DNA of 9,830 nt, from assembly GCA_024278255.1 (NCBI GenBank), contig JAJRTP010000576.1, positions 1 through 9,830 on the forward strand, read 5' to 3'. Shown piece after piece: positions 1 to 5,974 of this stretch. The stretch comes from Chloroflexota bacterium. Lineage in GTDB: Bacteria; Chloroflexota; Anaerolineae; Promineifilales; Promineifilaceae. The position numbers and the translations under genes are program-made. The notes under the pieces were generated by a model that saw only the letters and a list, made by a program, of their open reading frames with translations, ran no database searches and was not told where the DNA came from. The stretch's first letter is position 1. Every line of letters starts with the position of its first letter.

Positions 1-339
1 TACAAAACATTGGGTTTCACGGCCGTCTGCTTCATAGCCAAAAATCTCCGCCCGCGGAAAATGATCGGCATTTTCCCGCACCCATTCATAAATATCCAGC
101 GAGCGCATCTCATGCCCCCAATCATCCAGGATGAAGGCGGGGAAGATGTACTCCTCCGGCCCCAGTAGGACAAAGGCGTAGCGCAGGTAGAGGGACACGG
201 CCGTTTTCTCGGTGGGGTTAGGGTTGAGGAGGAGGAGAGTGGTACGGCCGTTTTTCCCCTTTTCCTGGAACAGTTTTCCATGAATGTGCTGCGTTAATGG
301 TTTCACAGCTTCCCAACATAGCAAAAGGTGCCTTTCCAC
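1..339 (-). CDS. Unrecognised protein, N-terminal part (runs off left edge)
   Basis: The minus strand is open from the window edge, and codon use looks genuine. The translation includes KNGRTTLLLLNPNPTEKTAV, then LYLRYAFVLLGPEEYIFPAF, then DDWGHEMRSLDIYEWVREN, a mix of strands and aromatic-rich helices typical of a folded soluble domain. No ATG exists in frame; the start is placed at a GTG at 337-339 (MERHLLLCWEAVKPL...). A second GTG at 304-306 follows a weak GGGAAG ribosome site and is equally possible. The frame stays open upstream, but the residues there look non-coding. Three ACGGCCGT octamers (19, 197, 244) lie inside it, as in the neighbouring genes, which supports it being resident coding DNA. 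I do not recognise the family and propose no function. The gene is divergent from the dehydrogenase at 436. Confidence 0.6.
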   Translation of the reverse strand, partial: MERHLLLCWEAVKPLTQHIHGKLFQEKGKNGRTTLLLLNPNPTEKTAVSLYLRYAFVLLGPEEYIFPAFILDDWGHEMRSLDIYEWVRENADHFPRAEIFGYEADGRETQCFV

Positions 340-348
340 GCAAGAAGA

Positions 349-377
349 TTGCCGATTTACTACTGCCCGCTTATTAT
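349..377 (+). promoter_or_regulatory. Possible sigma-70-type promoter of the dehydrogenase
   Basis: TTGCCG at 349-354 (4 of 6 to TTGACA) and TATTAT at 372-377 (5 of 6 to TATAAT) are separated by exactly 17 bases. Transcription would start near 384, giving a leader of about 50 nt before the ATG at 436. It lies just outside the divergent partial gene. This is a pattern match only. Confidence 0.4.
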
Positions 378-435
378 TGTGACAAGGTGGGAAGCTTACG
401 GTGGATCGGGTGACAAAATGAATGAGGAGTAGATG

Positions 436-1467
436 ATGAAAGCGATTTTCTTTAACGAACACGGCAATTTGGATAATGTGCAATTTGGCGAAGTGTCCCG
501 GCCGGAAATCGGGCCAGGTGAAGTGTTGGTTGAGGTGAAAGCGGCGGCGCTGAACCGGCTGGATTTATGGGTGCTGGAAGGTTGGCCGGGCTTAAACCTG
601 AAACTGCCGCACGTGATGGGCAGCGACGGGGCTGGTGTTATTGCCGAAGTGGGCGCCAATGTCAGCGGCTGGCAGGTGGGCGACCGGGTAGCGGTGAACC
701 CCACCATCGGCCGGGATGATGATTATTTTGGCCGCCGCGGACTGGACAACATGTGCGACAATTTTTCCATTTTGGGCGAGCATGTAGATGGCTTTTTTGC
801 GGAGTATACGGCCGTACCCGCCCGAAACCTGCTCAAAATGCCAGAACACGCCTCCTTTGTTGCCGCCGCCGCCGCTTCCCTGGTCTTCGTCACCGCCTGG
901 CACTCCCTGATTACACGGGGACGGCTGCAAGCCGGAGAAAGTATTCTCATCGTCGGGGCCGGCGGCGGGGTCAACACGGCCGCCATCCAGATTGCTAAAA
1001 TGGCCGGGGCCGGCCCCATCTACGTCGTCGGCTCTTCCAAGGAAAAGCTGGCCAATGCCCGCGACCTGGGCGCTGACGTTCTCATCAACCGGCAGGAAGA
1101 AAATTGGGGCAAGGCTATCTTCAAAGCCACGAATCGTATGGGGGTAGATGTGGTGGTAGATAATGTGGGTGCAGCTACGTTTGCCACCTCTCTACGTGCT
1201 CTCAAGCGAGGCGGCCGTTTGCTGACCGTCGGCAATACCAGCGGCCCCACCTTTGAACTAGACAACCGCTTCATCTTTGGTAAACATCTGAGCATTATCG
1301 GCAGCACGATGGGTACCAGCAGTGATTATGCAACGGTAATGGGCCTGATTTTCGACGGCCGTCTCCACCCCGTCATTGACACCATCTACCCCCTGGCGCA
1401 AGGCAAAATCGCCCTGCAACGGCTGGCTGAAGGAAACGTATCCGGCAAATTAGTCCTGGAGATATGA
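436..1467 (+). CDS. MDR-superfamily dehydrogenase / quinone oxidoreductase-like, zinc-degenerate
   Basis: Predicted cytosolic NAD(P)H-dependent medium-chain dehydrogenase/reductase of 343 aa, the usual length for the family. The N-terminal GroES-like domain has GPGEVLVEVKAAALNRLDLW (28-45), GSDGAG (62-67) and WQVGDRVAVNP (79-89). The Rossmann domain has ILIVGAGGGVNTAAIQIAK (150-168). VVGSS after the second strand suggests NADP(H) rather than NAD(H), as in QOR-type enzymes. In zinc alcohol dehydrogenases a catalytic Cys sits where this protein has Asn40, and the structural-zinc lobe has four Cys. Here the lobe is kept (MCDNFSILGEHVDGFFAEY) but only Cys107 remains, so zinc binding is unlikely. 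Two adjacent ATGs exist (433, 436). GAGGAG at 424-429 is 6 nt from the second and only 3 nt from the first, and family members usually begin MKA. The substrate cannot be predicted. Confidence 0.9.
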   Translation: MKAIFFNEHGNLDNVQFGEVSRPEIGPGEVLVEVKAAALNRLDLWVLEGWPGLNLKLPHVMGSDGAGVIAEVGANVSGWQVGDRVAVNPTIGRDDDYFGRRGLDNMCDNFSILGEHVDGFFAEYTAVPARNLLKMPEHASFVAAAAASLVFVTAWHSLITRGRLQAGESILIVGAGGGVNTAAIQIAKMAGAGPIYVVGSSKEKLANARDLGADVLINRQEENWGKAIFKATNRMGVDVVVDNVGAATFATSLRALKRGGRLLTVGNTSGPTFELDNRFIFGKHLSIIGSTMGTSSDYATVMGLIFDGRLHPVIDTIYPLAQGKIALQRLAEGNVSGKLVLEI

Positions 1468-1479
1468 TATAATGTGGTT

Positions 1480-1532
1480 CGTATTACGTATTGCGTATTG
1501 CGTACTGATTCAATTACGTAATACGCAATACG
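1480..1532. repeat. Heptamer array, direct then inverted (hairpin)
   Basis: Four direct 7-bp units (CGTATTA, CGTATTG, CGTATTG, CGTACTG) at 1480-1507 are followed by the same units in inverted orientation at 1512-1532. Arms 1487-1504 and 1515-1532 pair over 18 bp with a single G-U wobble and a 10-nt loop. No T-run follows, so it is not a standard intrinsic terminator. It starts 12 bp after the dehydrogenase stop. Confidence 0.85.
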
Positions 1533-1561
1533 CCACCATAATCTAAGGAGACGAGAACATA

Positions 1562-2344
1562 ATGCCCAGCCCATTTCCCGGAATGGATCCATACCTGGAA
1601 GACCGCGCCATTTGGCCTGACGTTCATGCTACGTTGATCACCTATATTCGTGAAGTGTTGCAGCCCCAGTTACGGCCCAAATACATTGCCCGCATCGGGG
1701 AACGAATGCGGCTGGCCACTGTCAGCCGCAGCTACGTGCCGGACGTTCTCCTCGTCCACACCATGCGCGAACCGGCCCCTACATTGGCGATGGCCGAACC
1801 GCTAGTCGCCGATGAACCCCAGTTGGTGGAACCTCTGGATGAAGCAGTGCGGGAACCGTATATTGAGATTATTGCCCGTGACTCAGGGGATTTGGTGACG
1901 CTAATTGAACTGCTCAGTCCGGCTAATAAAGTAGGAGACGGCCGTGACCAATATCTGCAAAAACAAACCGATTTACTGGCTACCGAAGCCAATCTGGTGG
2001 AAATTGATTTGCTGGGCTACGGCAAGCCAACCGTTCTGGCCCGCAACGTCGCCATCACCGATCCGGCCGACTGGCGCTATCTGGTAGACATCAGCCGGGC
2101 CAAACCACGCACCGAGCTGGAAATCTACGCCATCCCCCTACCCAAACCGTTGCCCAAATGCCGCATCCCCCTACTGCGGGAAGACCCGGACGCTGTCCTC
2201 GATTTACAAGCCGTTTTCACCCGTTCTTACGACATAGGCGGCTACGACCTGCTGATTGATTACAGCCAGCCCCCGCCCGTCCCCCTCAGCGATGCCGAAG
2301 CTGCCTGGCTGGATGCTTACCTCAAAGAAAAAGAGTTGCGCTAA
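1562..2344 (+). CDS. DUF4058 family protein
   Basis: The 260-aa product opens with MPSPFPGMDPYLE (1-13), the hallmark of DUF4058. It continues with the conserved core VTLIELLSPANKVGDGRDQY (112-131), LVEIDLL (145-151) and the C-terminal DLLIDYSQPPPVPL (239-252). Length and motif order fit a complete family member. The family is common in cyanobacteria, planctomycetes and Chloroflexota and has no established function. There is no signal peptide or membrane segment, so it is probably cytosolic. Conserved acidic and lysine residues (E116, K123, E147, D149) could form an active site, but that is speculation. TAAGGAG at 1544-1550 is the likely ribosome site, with a rather long 11-nt spacer. A heptamer hairpin array separates it from the upstream dehydrogenase, so co-transcription is uncertain. 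One ACGGCCGT octamer lies at 1938. Confidence 0.88.
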   Translation: MPSPFPGMDPYLEDRAIWPDVHATLITYIREVLQPQLRPKYIARIGERMRLATVSRSYVPDVLLVHTMREPAPTLAMAEPLVADEPQLVEPLDEAVREPYIEIIARDSGDLVTLIELLSPANKVGDGRDQYLQKQTDLLATEANLVEIDLLGYGKPTVLARNVAITDPADWRYLVDISRAKPRTELEIYAIPLPKPLPKCRIPLLREDPDAVLDLQAVFTRSYDIGGYDLLIDYSQPPPVPLSDAEAAWLDAYLKEKELR

Positions 2345-2351
2345 CCGGCTC

Positions 2352-2386
2352 ACTGATAACCGATTACCGGTCACGGCTCACTGTTT
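2352..2386. repeat. Degenerate heptamer array at convergent gene ends
   Basis: Five consecutive 7-bp units fit the register ACTGATA, ACCGATT, ACCGGTC, ACGGCTC, ACTGTTT. A 10-bp direct repeat CGGCTCACTG (2346-2355 and 2374-2383) overlaps it. It sits between the DUF4058 stop (2342-2344) and the sugar-transferase 3' end, and holds that gene's TAA stop (2366-2364) and last codons. It is more diverged than the other three arrays. Confidence 0.55.
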
Positions 2387-3869
2387 CCGCAGTGGCAATA
2401 ACTGCTTCACTATCTTCCTGAGCCAGGATTTCAGACGGCCGTACGGCCGTCGCCTTCTTACGCACGTTAGTCCGCTCCACAATTTGCCAGACAGTCCGCA
2501 GCAAAATCTTTATGTCTAGTAAAATAGACCAGTTCTCCAAGTACCACAAATCATACTTGGTCCGTTCATCAATAGAGGTATCGCCTCGCAGGCCATTTAT
2601 CTGCGCCCAGCCCGTCATCCCCCCTTTTTCCTGATGCCGATCCATGTAGCGCGGCACCTTTTCCCGGAACTGTTCCACATAATGCTTCTGTTCCGGACGT
2701 GGCCCCACCAGACTCATTTCCCCAACCAATACATTGATCAAATTTGGCAGCTCATCAATCTCGATCCGGCGAATAAACGTGCCCAGGCGCGTCTGCCGCG
2801 GGTCATTATCCGTTGTCCAGCCTGGCCCGGACTCTTCAGCATCTTTACGCATAGAGCGGAACTTGATCATACGAAACGGCTTGCCGTCCAATCCCATCCG
2901 CTGCTGCACAAAAAAGACCGGGCCGGGGGATTCCAACTTAATGCCCACTGCCACCAACAGCATCAAAGGTGAAAGCAGGACCAACCCCACAAACGACCCC
3001 AGCAAATCAATCAGCCGCTTGAAGATGAGCATATACCCGCGCAAGGCATAATCGCGCACGGAAAGCAGGGGTAAGCCGCCCAAATCGTCAATGGTGGCCC
3101 GGTTGGTTGTATATTGGAACACATCGGGGAAAATTTTGATGGAAACACGGCCGCGTTCACAATAAGCCATCACGCGTACTGTTTCCCGGTGTCCCTTTTC
3201 CGGGATGGCAATGATTACCTCATCAATATTGAATTTGTTAATCAACACCGGCAAATCTTCAGGCGTTCCCATAACAGGCACACCCAACAAATCCTCCTCG
3301 CCGTCAATCCCGTTAACCACACCCACCAATTCATAGCCCAACTGCGGTGACCACTGAATGCGCTGCACAATCAGGCGGGCCATCTCGCCCGTCCCCACAA
3401 TGATCAGCCGGTCTTTGCCTATGCCCCGATCCCGCAGTTTGGCCCGCACAAATTGATGCACAATGCGGCCCAAAATCAACAGCAAAATAATCAACACCCA
3501 GGCATAAATAATCATGGCCCGCGGGTAATCCAGAATCACGTCATTGCTTTTGAAAATGAAGGTGGAAGCAGCCACGGCAAATAAGGTACCAATGGAAACG
3601 GCCGCAAAAATATAGTAAATCTGATCAACGCGGGAAGCAGCGCGGGGAATATAATACTGGCGATAGAAAAAGAGCATGGAAACAATAGCTATTATCTGTA
3701 AAACCATCAACCCGGCATAACTGCGCAAAGGGTACACAGTCACCAGCGGTTCCGGCCAATCCACAACCACCCGCAGCTTGTAAGCCAAAATAAATCCGAC
3801 AGCAATCAAAATCGTGTCCAGAATAACGAGAGAAATCGTGTAGATTGTTCGTATTTTTTGTGTTTTCAT
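2364..3869 (-). CDS. Undecaprenyl-phosphate sugar phosphotransferase (WcaJ-like polyprenyl glycosylphosphotransferase)
   Basis: Integral membrane enzyme predicted to transfer a sugar-1-phosphate from a nucleotide sugar to undecaprenyl phosphate, the first step of exopolysaccharide or O-antigen-type glycan assembly. It has 501 aa, normal for the long two-domain class. Four N-terminal membrane helices lie at about 8-30, 48-68, 83-107 and 118-136. A Rossmann-like CoA_binding_3 domain follows (RLIIVGTGEMARLIVQRI, 154-171). The C-terminal bacterial sugar transferase domain starts with its membrane hairpin (about 283-310), then KFRSM (336-340), DELPNL (372-377), EMSLVGPRPE (384-393) and GMTGWAQINGLRGD (417-430). 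The sugar cannot be told from sequence. The tail (about 472-501) is non-conserved and partly encoded by repeats: a double ACGGCCGT reads TAVRPS, and the last codons lie in the heptamer array. It is divergent from the S41 protease gene. Confidence 0.93.
   Translation of the reverse strand: MKTQKIRTIYTISLVILDTILIAVGFILAYKLRVVVDWPEPLVTVYPLRSYAGLMVLQIIAIVSMLFFYRQYYIPRAASRVDQIYYIFAAVSIGTLFAVAASTFIFKSNDVILDYPRAMIIYAWVLIILLLILGRIVHQFVRAKLRDRGIGKDRLIIVGTGEMARLIVQRIQWSPQLGYELVGVVNGIDGEEDLLGVPVMGTPEDLPVLINKFNIDEVIIAIPEKGHRETVRVMAYCERGRVSIKIFPDVFQYTTNRATIDDLGGLPLLSVRDYALRGYMLIFKRLIDLLGSFVGLVLLSPLMLLVAVGIKLESPGPVFFVQQRMGLDGKPFRMIKFRSMRKDAEESGPGWTTDNDPRQTRLGTFIRRIEIDELPNLINVLVGEMSLVGPRPEQKHYVEQFREKVPRYMDRHQEKGGMTGWAQINGLRGDTSIDERTKYDLWYLENWSILLDIKILLRTVWQIVERTNVRKKATAVRPSEILAQEDSEAVIATAETVSRDR
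2435..2450. repeat. Tandem pair of the ACGGCCGT octamer
   Basis: Two exact ACGGCCGT palindromes abut without spacing inside the sugar-transferase coding tail. They are the only adjacent copies among 19 in the window. On the coding strand they read TAV then RP. Confidence 0.9.
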
Positions 3870-3901
3870 ACCCTCAGTTCCACAAGGACAAAGTTAAGAC
3901 C

Positions 3902-3929
3902 ATTTTATCAGACCCGCCGTTTGCTTCAA
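3902..3929 (-). promoter_or_regulatory. Probable promoter of the sugar-transferase gene
   Basis: On the minus strand TTGAAG (3929-3924) and TAAAAT (3907-3902) are 16 bases apart, with an extended -10 (TGATAAAAT). A start near 3895 would give a short leader of about 25 nt before the ATG at 3869. Pattern match only. Confidence 0.5.
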
Positions 3930-4049
3930 GTACAACATATTAACGTTTTCTATGCGCTAAGGAAACGCTCCATACAGTTGAAAAATTGTCTTTATAATTA
4001 GGGTGATTGGCGGCTGATTGTTGGTAAAAGCTGTCAGCCACCAGCAATT

Positions 4050-4161
4050 CATTATTTGGGATGGTTCAAGTAACCTGGAAAATTAGCTTGATACTTTGTA
4101 GGGCGATTTTGTAAATCGCCCTACAAGTTGTTAAGGGAAATTTGAACCATCCCCATTATTT
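4050..4161. mobile_element. MITE-like element with 12-bp TIRs and 8-bp target duplication
   Basis: The left terminal repeat GGGATGGTTCAA (4058-4069) is matched by its exact reverse complement TTGAACCATCCC (4142-4153), bounding a 96-bp unit with no coding capacity. The unit is flanked by an identical 8-bp direct repeat CATTATTT (4050-4057 and 4154-4161), as left by transposase-mediated insertion. An internal 14-bp hairpin occupies its centre. The right duplication ends 2 bp before the ribosome site GGAG of the S41 protease gene, so the insertion lengthened that leader without touching the start signals. The parental transposase is not in the window. An 8-bp duplication fits several IS families, and I cannot assign one. 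Confidence 0.75.
4096..4126. repeat. Internal hairpin of the MITE-like element
   Basis: Perfect 14-bp inverted repeat TTGTAGGGCGATTT / AAATCGCCCTACAA (4096-4109 and 4113-4126) with a 3-nt loop TGT. Transcribed, it would form a stable stem in the protease leader. No T-run follows the stem, so terminator function is doubtful. Confidence 0.85.
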
Positions 4162-4163
4162 TT

Positions 4164-4167
4164 GGAG
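4164..4167 (+). promoter_or_regulatory. Ribosome binding site fixing the protease start
   Basis: GGAG lies 7 nt before the ATG at 4175. An in-frame TTG at 4142 would start inside the transposon-like right repeat with no such site, so 4175 is preferred. Confidence 0.75.
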
Positions 4168-4174
4168 AAACCCG

Positions 4175-5404
4175 ATGCAGCAAGACAAACATATACCGGC
4201 TATTTTGGCCGTTGTCATCTTTTCTATCTTTGCCTTTACCGGCGGCTATCTTTTAGGTCAATCGCCTGTGGCCCCGGTAAACTTGTTTGGTATCGTCAAC
4301 GGCCGTACCGTACAAAACCCCGACGACATCAAAGCCTTCTGGGAAGTGTGGGACCTGATACACACCCGCTACCTGCGCCAGCCGGTAGACGACGCCGCTC
4401 TAATGGACGGCGCCATCAACGGTATGCTGGAAACATTGGGCGACCCGCACACCCGTTACCTGTCTCCCAGCGACCAGGAGGCAGCCACACAATCCATGTC
4501 CGGCGAATTTCAAGGTATCGGCGCCGAAGTGGAAAATGTAGACGGGGCCATCACCATCGTCACGCCGATTGACGGTTCTCCGGCACAGGCTGCCGGTTTG
4601 CAGCCGGGCGACATTTTGCGCGAGGCGGACGGCGTCCCCCTGACCGGCATGGACATCTCCGAAGCGGCAGCATTGGTGCGCGGTCCGGCCGGTACAACGG
4701 TTCGCTTACTCATTGAGCGGGACGGTGAAACATTTGAGGTAGAGATCACCCGCGACGTGATCAAGCTGCCCAGCGCCCGTGGCGAGATGCTGGAAGAGGG
4801 TATCGCCTACATCCGCCTGAGCCGCTTTGCCAATAACACAGACCAGGAATTGCAGGATATTCTGACCGATTTGCTGGCCCAAAATCCCACCGGCATCATT
4901 CTGGATTTGCGCCGTAATCCGGGCGGGGCGCTGGACACCACAGTAAATATCGCGGATCAGTTTTTGCCGGAAGGGGTGGCGTTGGTGGAACGTTTTGGCG
5001 ACGGCCGTGAACGACAATTCCAGTCCAGCGATAAAGGGTTGGCCGAAGACATCCCTCTCGTCGTCCTGATTGACGAAGGCAGCGCCAGCGCCTCCGAAGT
5101 TCTGTCCGGCGCCATTCAAGACAGAGGGCGCGGTGTGCTGATTGGCAATACATCATTTGGCAAAGGCACCGTACAGACCTGGCAAACCCTGGCCAACGAT
5201 GGCGGCGTCCGTATCACCATTGCCGAATGGCTGACGCCAGATAAAGACTCCATTAACGAAACCGGCCTGACGCCCGACTACTTCATCCCCCTGGACCCGG
5301 ACAACCCGGACGAGGACGCCCAGTTACAAGCAGCCATTGATTATTTGTTGGGCAAAACCATCATCAGCATCCCCCCGGCCGAGGCAGAACCAGAAAACAA
5401 TTAA
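4175..5404 (+). CDS. S41 family C-terminal processing peptidase (CtpA/Prc-like)
   Basis: Serine protease of 409 aa, predicted to be membrane-anchored and to act outside the membrane on C-termini of envelope proteins. Residues 8-28 form a single hydrophobic anchor or uncleaved signal sequence. A helical region with LETLGDPHTRYLSPSD (85-100) precedes a PDZ domain (about 108-190, with GIGAEV and SPAQAAGLQPGDIL). The S41 core follows, with GIAYIRLSRF (219-228) and ILDLRRNPGG (252-261). The Ser/Lys dyad is visible: Ser305 in EGSASASE and Lys330 in SFGKGTVQ, 25 residues apart as in E. coli Prc (S430/K455). The substrate is unknown; the divergent sugar transferase fits an envelope role only loosely. 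The MITE-like insertion in its leader may change expression. Its TAA overlaps the toxin stop on the other strand. Confidence 0.94.
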   Translation: MQQDKHIPAILAVVIFSIFAFTGGYLLGQSPVAPVNLFGIVNGRTVQNPDDIKAFWEVWDLIHTRYLRQPVDDAALMDGAINGMLETLGDPHTRYLSPSDQEAATQSMSGEFQGIGAEVENVDGAITIVTPIDGSPAQAAGLQPGDILREADGVPLTGMDISEAAALVRGPAGTTVRLLIERDGETFEVEITRDVIKLPSARGEMLEEGIAYIRLSRFANNTDQELQDILTDLLAQNPTGIILDLRRNPGGALDTTVNIADQFLPEGVALVERFGDGRERQFQSSDKGLAEDIPLVVLIDEGSASASEVLSGAIQDRGRGVLIGNTSFGKGTVQTWQTLANDGGVRITIAEWLTPDKDSINETGLTPDYFIPLDPDNPDEDAQLQAAIDYLLGKTIISIPPAEAEPENN

Positions 5405-5658
5405 CGATAAACTTCTCGACGATGCGCAATTCGCCATACAATAATGAGAGCAATCTCCTCATCTACTTCATAAATTATGCGATAATCGCCTACGCGAACA
5501 CGCCAATCATCACGAGACCCGCTCAATTTTTTGATTCCAGACAACTTTGGATGAAGTTTTAAGCTGAGGAGAGCCTTATTCACACGCTTCCTGATTTGAG
5601 GGTCTAACCGCTTACGCGCCTTGATGGCTCTGGGCGTTAGTTGAACCCGAAAGGTCAT
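5401..5658 (-). CDS. RelE/ParE-superfamily toxin of a type II toxin-antitoxin pair
   Basis: This small basic protein of 85 aa has the family pattern. Its N-terminal strand MTFRVQLTPRAIKARKRLD is followed by a helical hairpin, then GIKKLSGSRDDWRVRVGDYR (41-60) and IIYEVDEE, and it ends IAHRREVYR. The conserved WRVRVGDYRIIYEV and HRREVYR blocks are those of RelE-type mRNA interferases and related toxins, so ribosome-dependent mRNA cleavage is the most likely activity. The ParE (gyrase) branch cannot be excluded. Its ATG overlaps the antitoxin TGA as ATGA, implying coupled translation. The stop TAA (5403-5401) overlaps the TAA of the S41 protease gene in a shared TTAA. The pair is AT-richer than its neighbours and lacks the ACGGCCGT octamer, consistent with but not proof of later acquisition. 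Confidence 0.88.
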   Translation of the reverse strand: MTFRVQLTPRAIKARKRLDPQIRKRVNKALLSLKLHPKLSGIKKLSGSRDDWRVRVGDYRIIYEVDEEIALIIVWRIAHRREVYR

Positions 5659-5900
5659 GCCGCCAATAACTCGTCAGCTAAAACATCTTCCAGATCAACC
5701 GCCAGTTCTTTTTCATGGCGTACTTCATCAATTAACATGCGGTCAATGGCATCCTGAAGAAATTCTGGCAATGCTTCCCAATCTGATTCGCTGGCTAAGT
5801 CGCGCAAATAAGCTCTGTAATCGTCAGCAGAAAGGATGACTTCTACCAACTGACCAGAATCATCGTAAACCATTTTAGGGGGATTTGTTATTAAAACCAT
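5655..5900 (-). CDS. Antitoxin partner of the RelE-type toxin (Phd/YefM-like)
   Basis: Acidic protein of 81 aa that should bind and neutralise the downstream toxin and repress its own promoter. The N-terminal half (PPKMVYDDSGQLVEVILSAD, then DYRAYL) resembles Phd/YefM-type DNA-binding domains. The helical acidic C-terminal half (ESDWEALPEFLQDAIDRMLI, then DEVRHEKELAVDLEDVL) fits a toxin-wrapping segment. The frame is open up to 5969, but an ATG there would lie in the -35 box of the promoter at 5941-5969, upstream of the predicted transcript start. Of the two remaining ATGs, 5900 is preferred because AAGGA lies 8 nt upstream, whereas the ATG at 5909 directly abuts AAGG. The gene precedes the toxin, the usual order. 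Family assignment is moderate; the antitoxin role rests mainly on context. Confidence 0.8.
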   Translation of the reverse strand: MVLITNPPKMVYDDSGQLVEVILSADDYRAYLRDLASESDWEALPEFLQDAIDRMLIDEVRHEKELAVDLEDVLADELLAA

Positions 5901-5919
5901 TGCTGCCATCCTTAAAAAT

Positions 5920-5947
5920 CTATACTGATTTGCAAAATTGAGTATAG
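5920..5947. promoter_or_regulatory. Candidate autoregulatory operator of the TA operon
   Basis: Inverted repeat CTATACT (5920-5926) / AGTATAG (5941-5947) with 14 bp between the arms. The promoter-proximal arm contains the -10 box and the other lies just past the predicted transcript start, so an antitoxin-toxin complex bound here would block transcription. Confidence 0.6.
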
Positions 5948-5969
5948 AGCATTCATCTGGCATTGACAA
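5941..5969 (-). promoter_or_regulatory. Promoter of the toxin-antitoxin operon
   Basis: Minus-strand TTGTCA (5969-5964; 5 of 6) and TATACT (5946-5941; 5 of 6) have an ideal 17-base spacer. The start would fall near 5934. It sits between the recN stop and the antitoxin, so the operon need not depend on recN transcription. Confidence 0.7.
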
Positions 5970-5974
5970 TACAG

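Larger units (their letters stand above)
3870..4174. other. Divergent control region between sugar transferase and S41 protease (no gene)
   Basis: This 305-bp stretch is non-coding and visibly AT-richer than its flanks. It holds the sugar-transferase promoter (3902-3929), the MITE-like element with its duplications (4050-4161) and the protease ribosome site. A TATAAT at 3993-3998 could serve the protease in the plus direction, but no good -35 lies 16-18 bases before it, so I do not call a promoter. I see nothing else in 3930-4049. Confidence 0.6.

Noticed and set aside
396..707. Minus-strand frame of 103 codons overlapping the dehydrogenase start
   Set aside because: It is a shadow of the dehydrogenase gene with low-complexity Ser/Thr/Pro content and no motif. 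The real minus-strand gene here is in another frame at 1-339.
1480..1532. Intrinsic terminator after the dehydrogenase gene
   Set aside because: The stem is strong but no T-run follows, and the structure is better explained as a heptamer array.
4142..4174. TTG start for the S41 protease, adding 11 residues
   Set aside because: The TTG is the first codon of the MITE-like right terminal repeat, and the ATG at 4175 has a well-spaced GGAG.
5901..5969. Longer antitoxin beginning at 5969
   Set aside because: This start lies in the -35 box and upstream of the predicted transcript start, and the added residues do not resemble an antitoxin N-terminus.
5401..5969. TA module as proven horizontal insertion because it lacks the ACGGCCGT octamer
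   Set aside because: At about two octamers per kb, only about one is expected in 500 bp, so absence is weak evidence. No direct repeats or integrase mark its borders.
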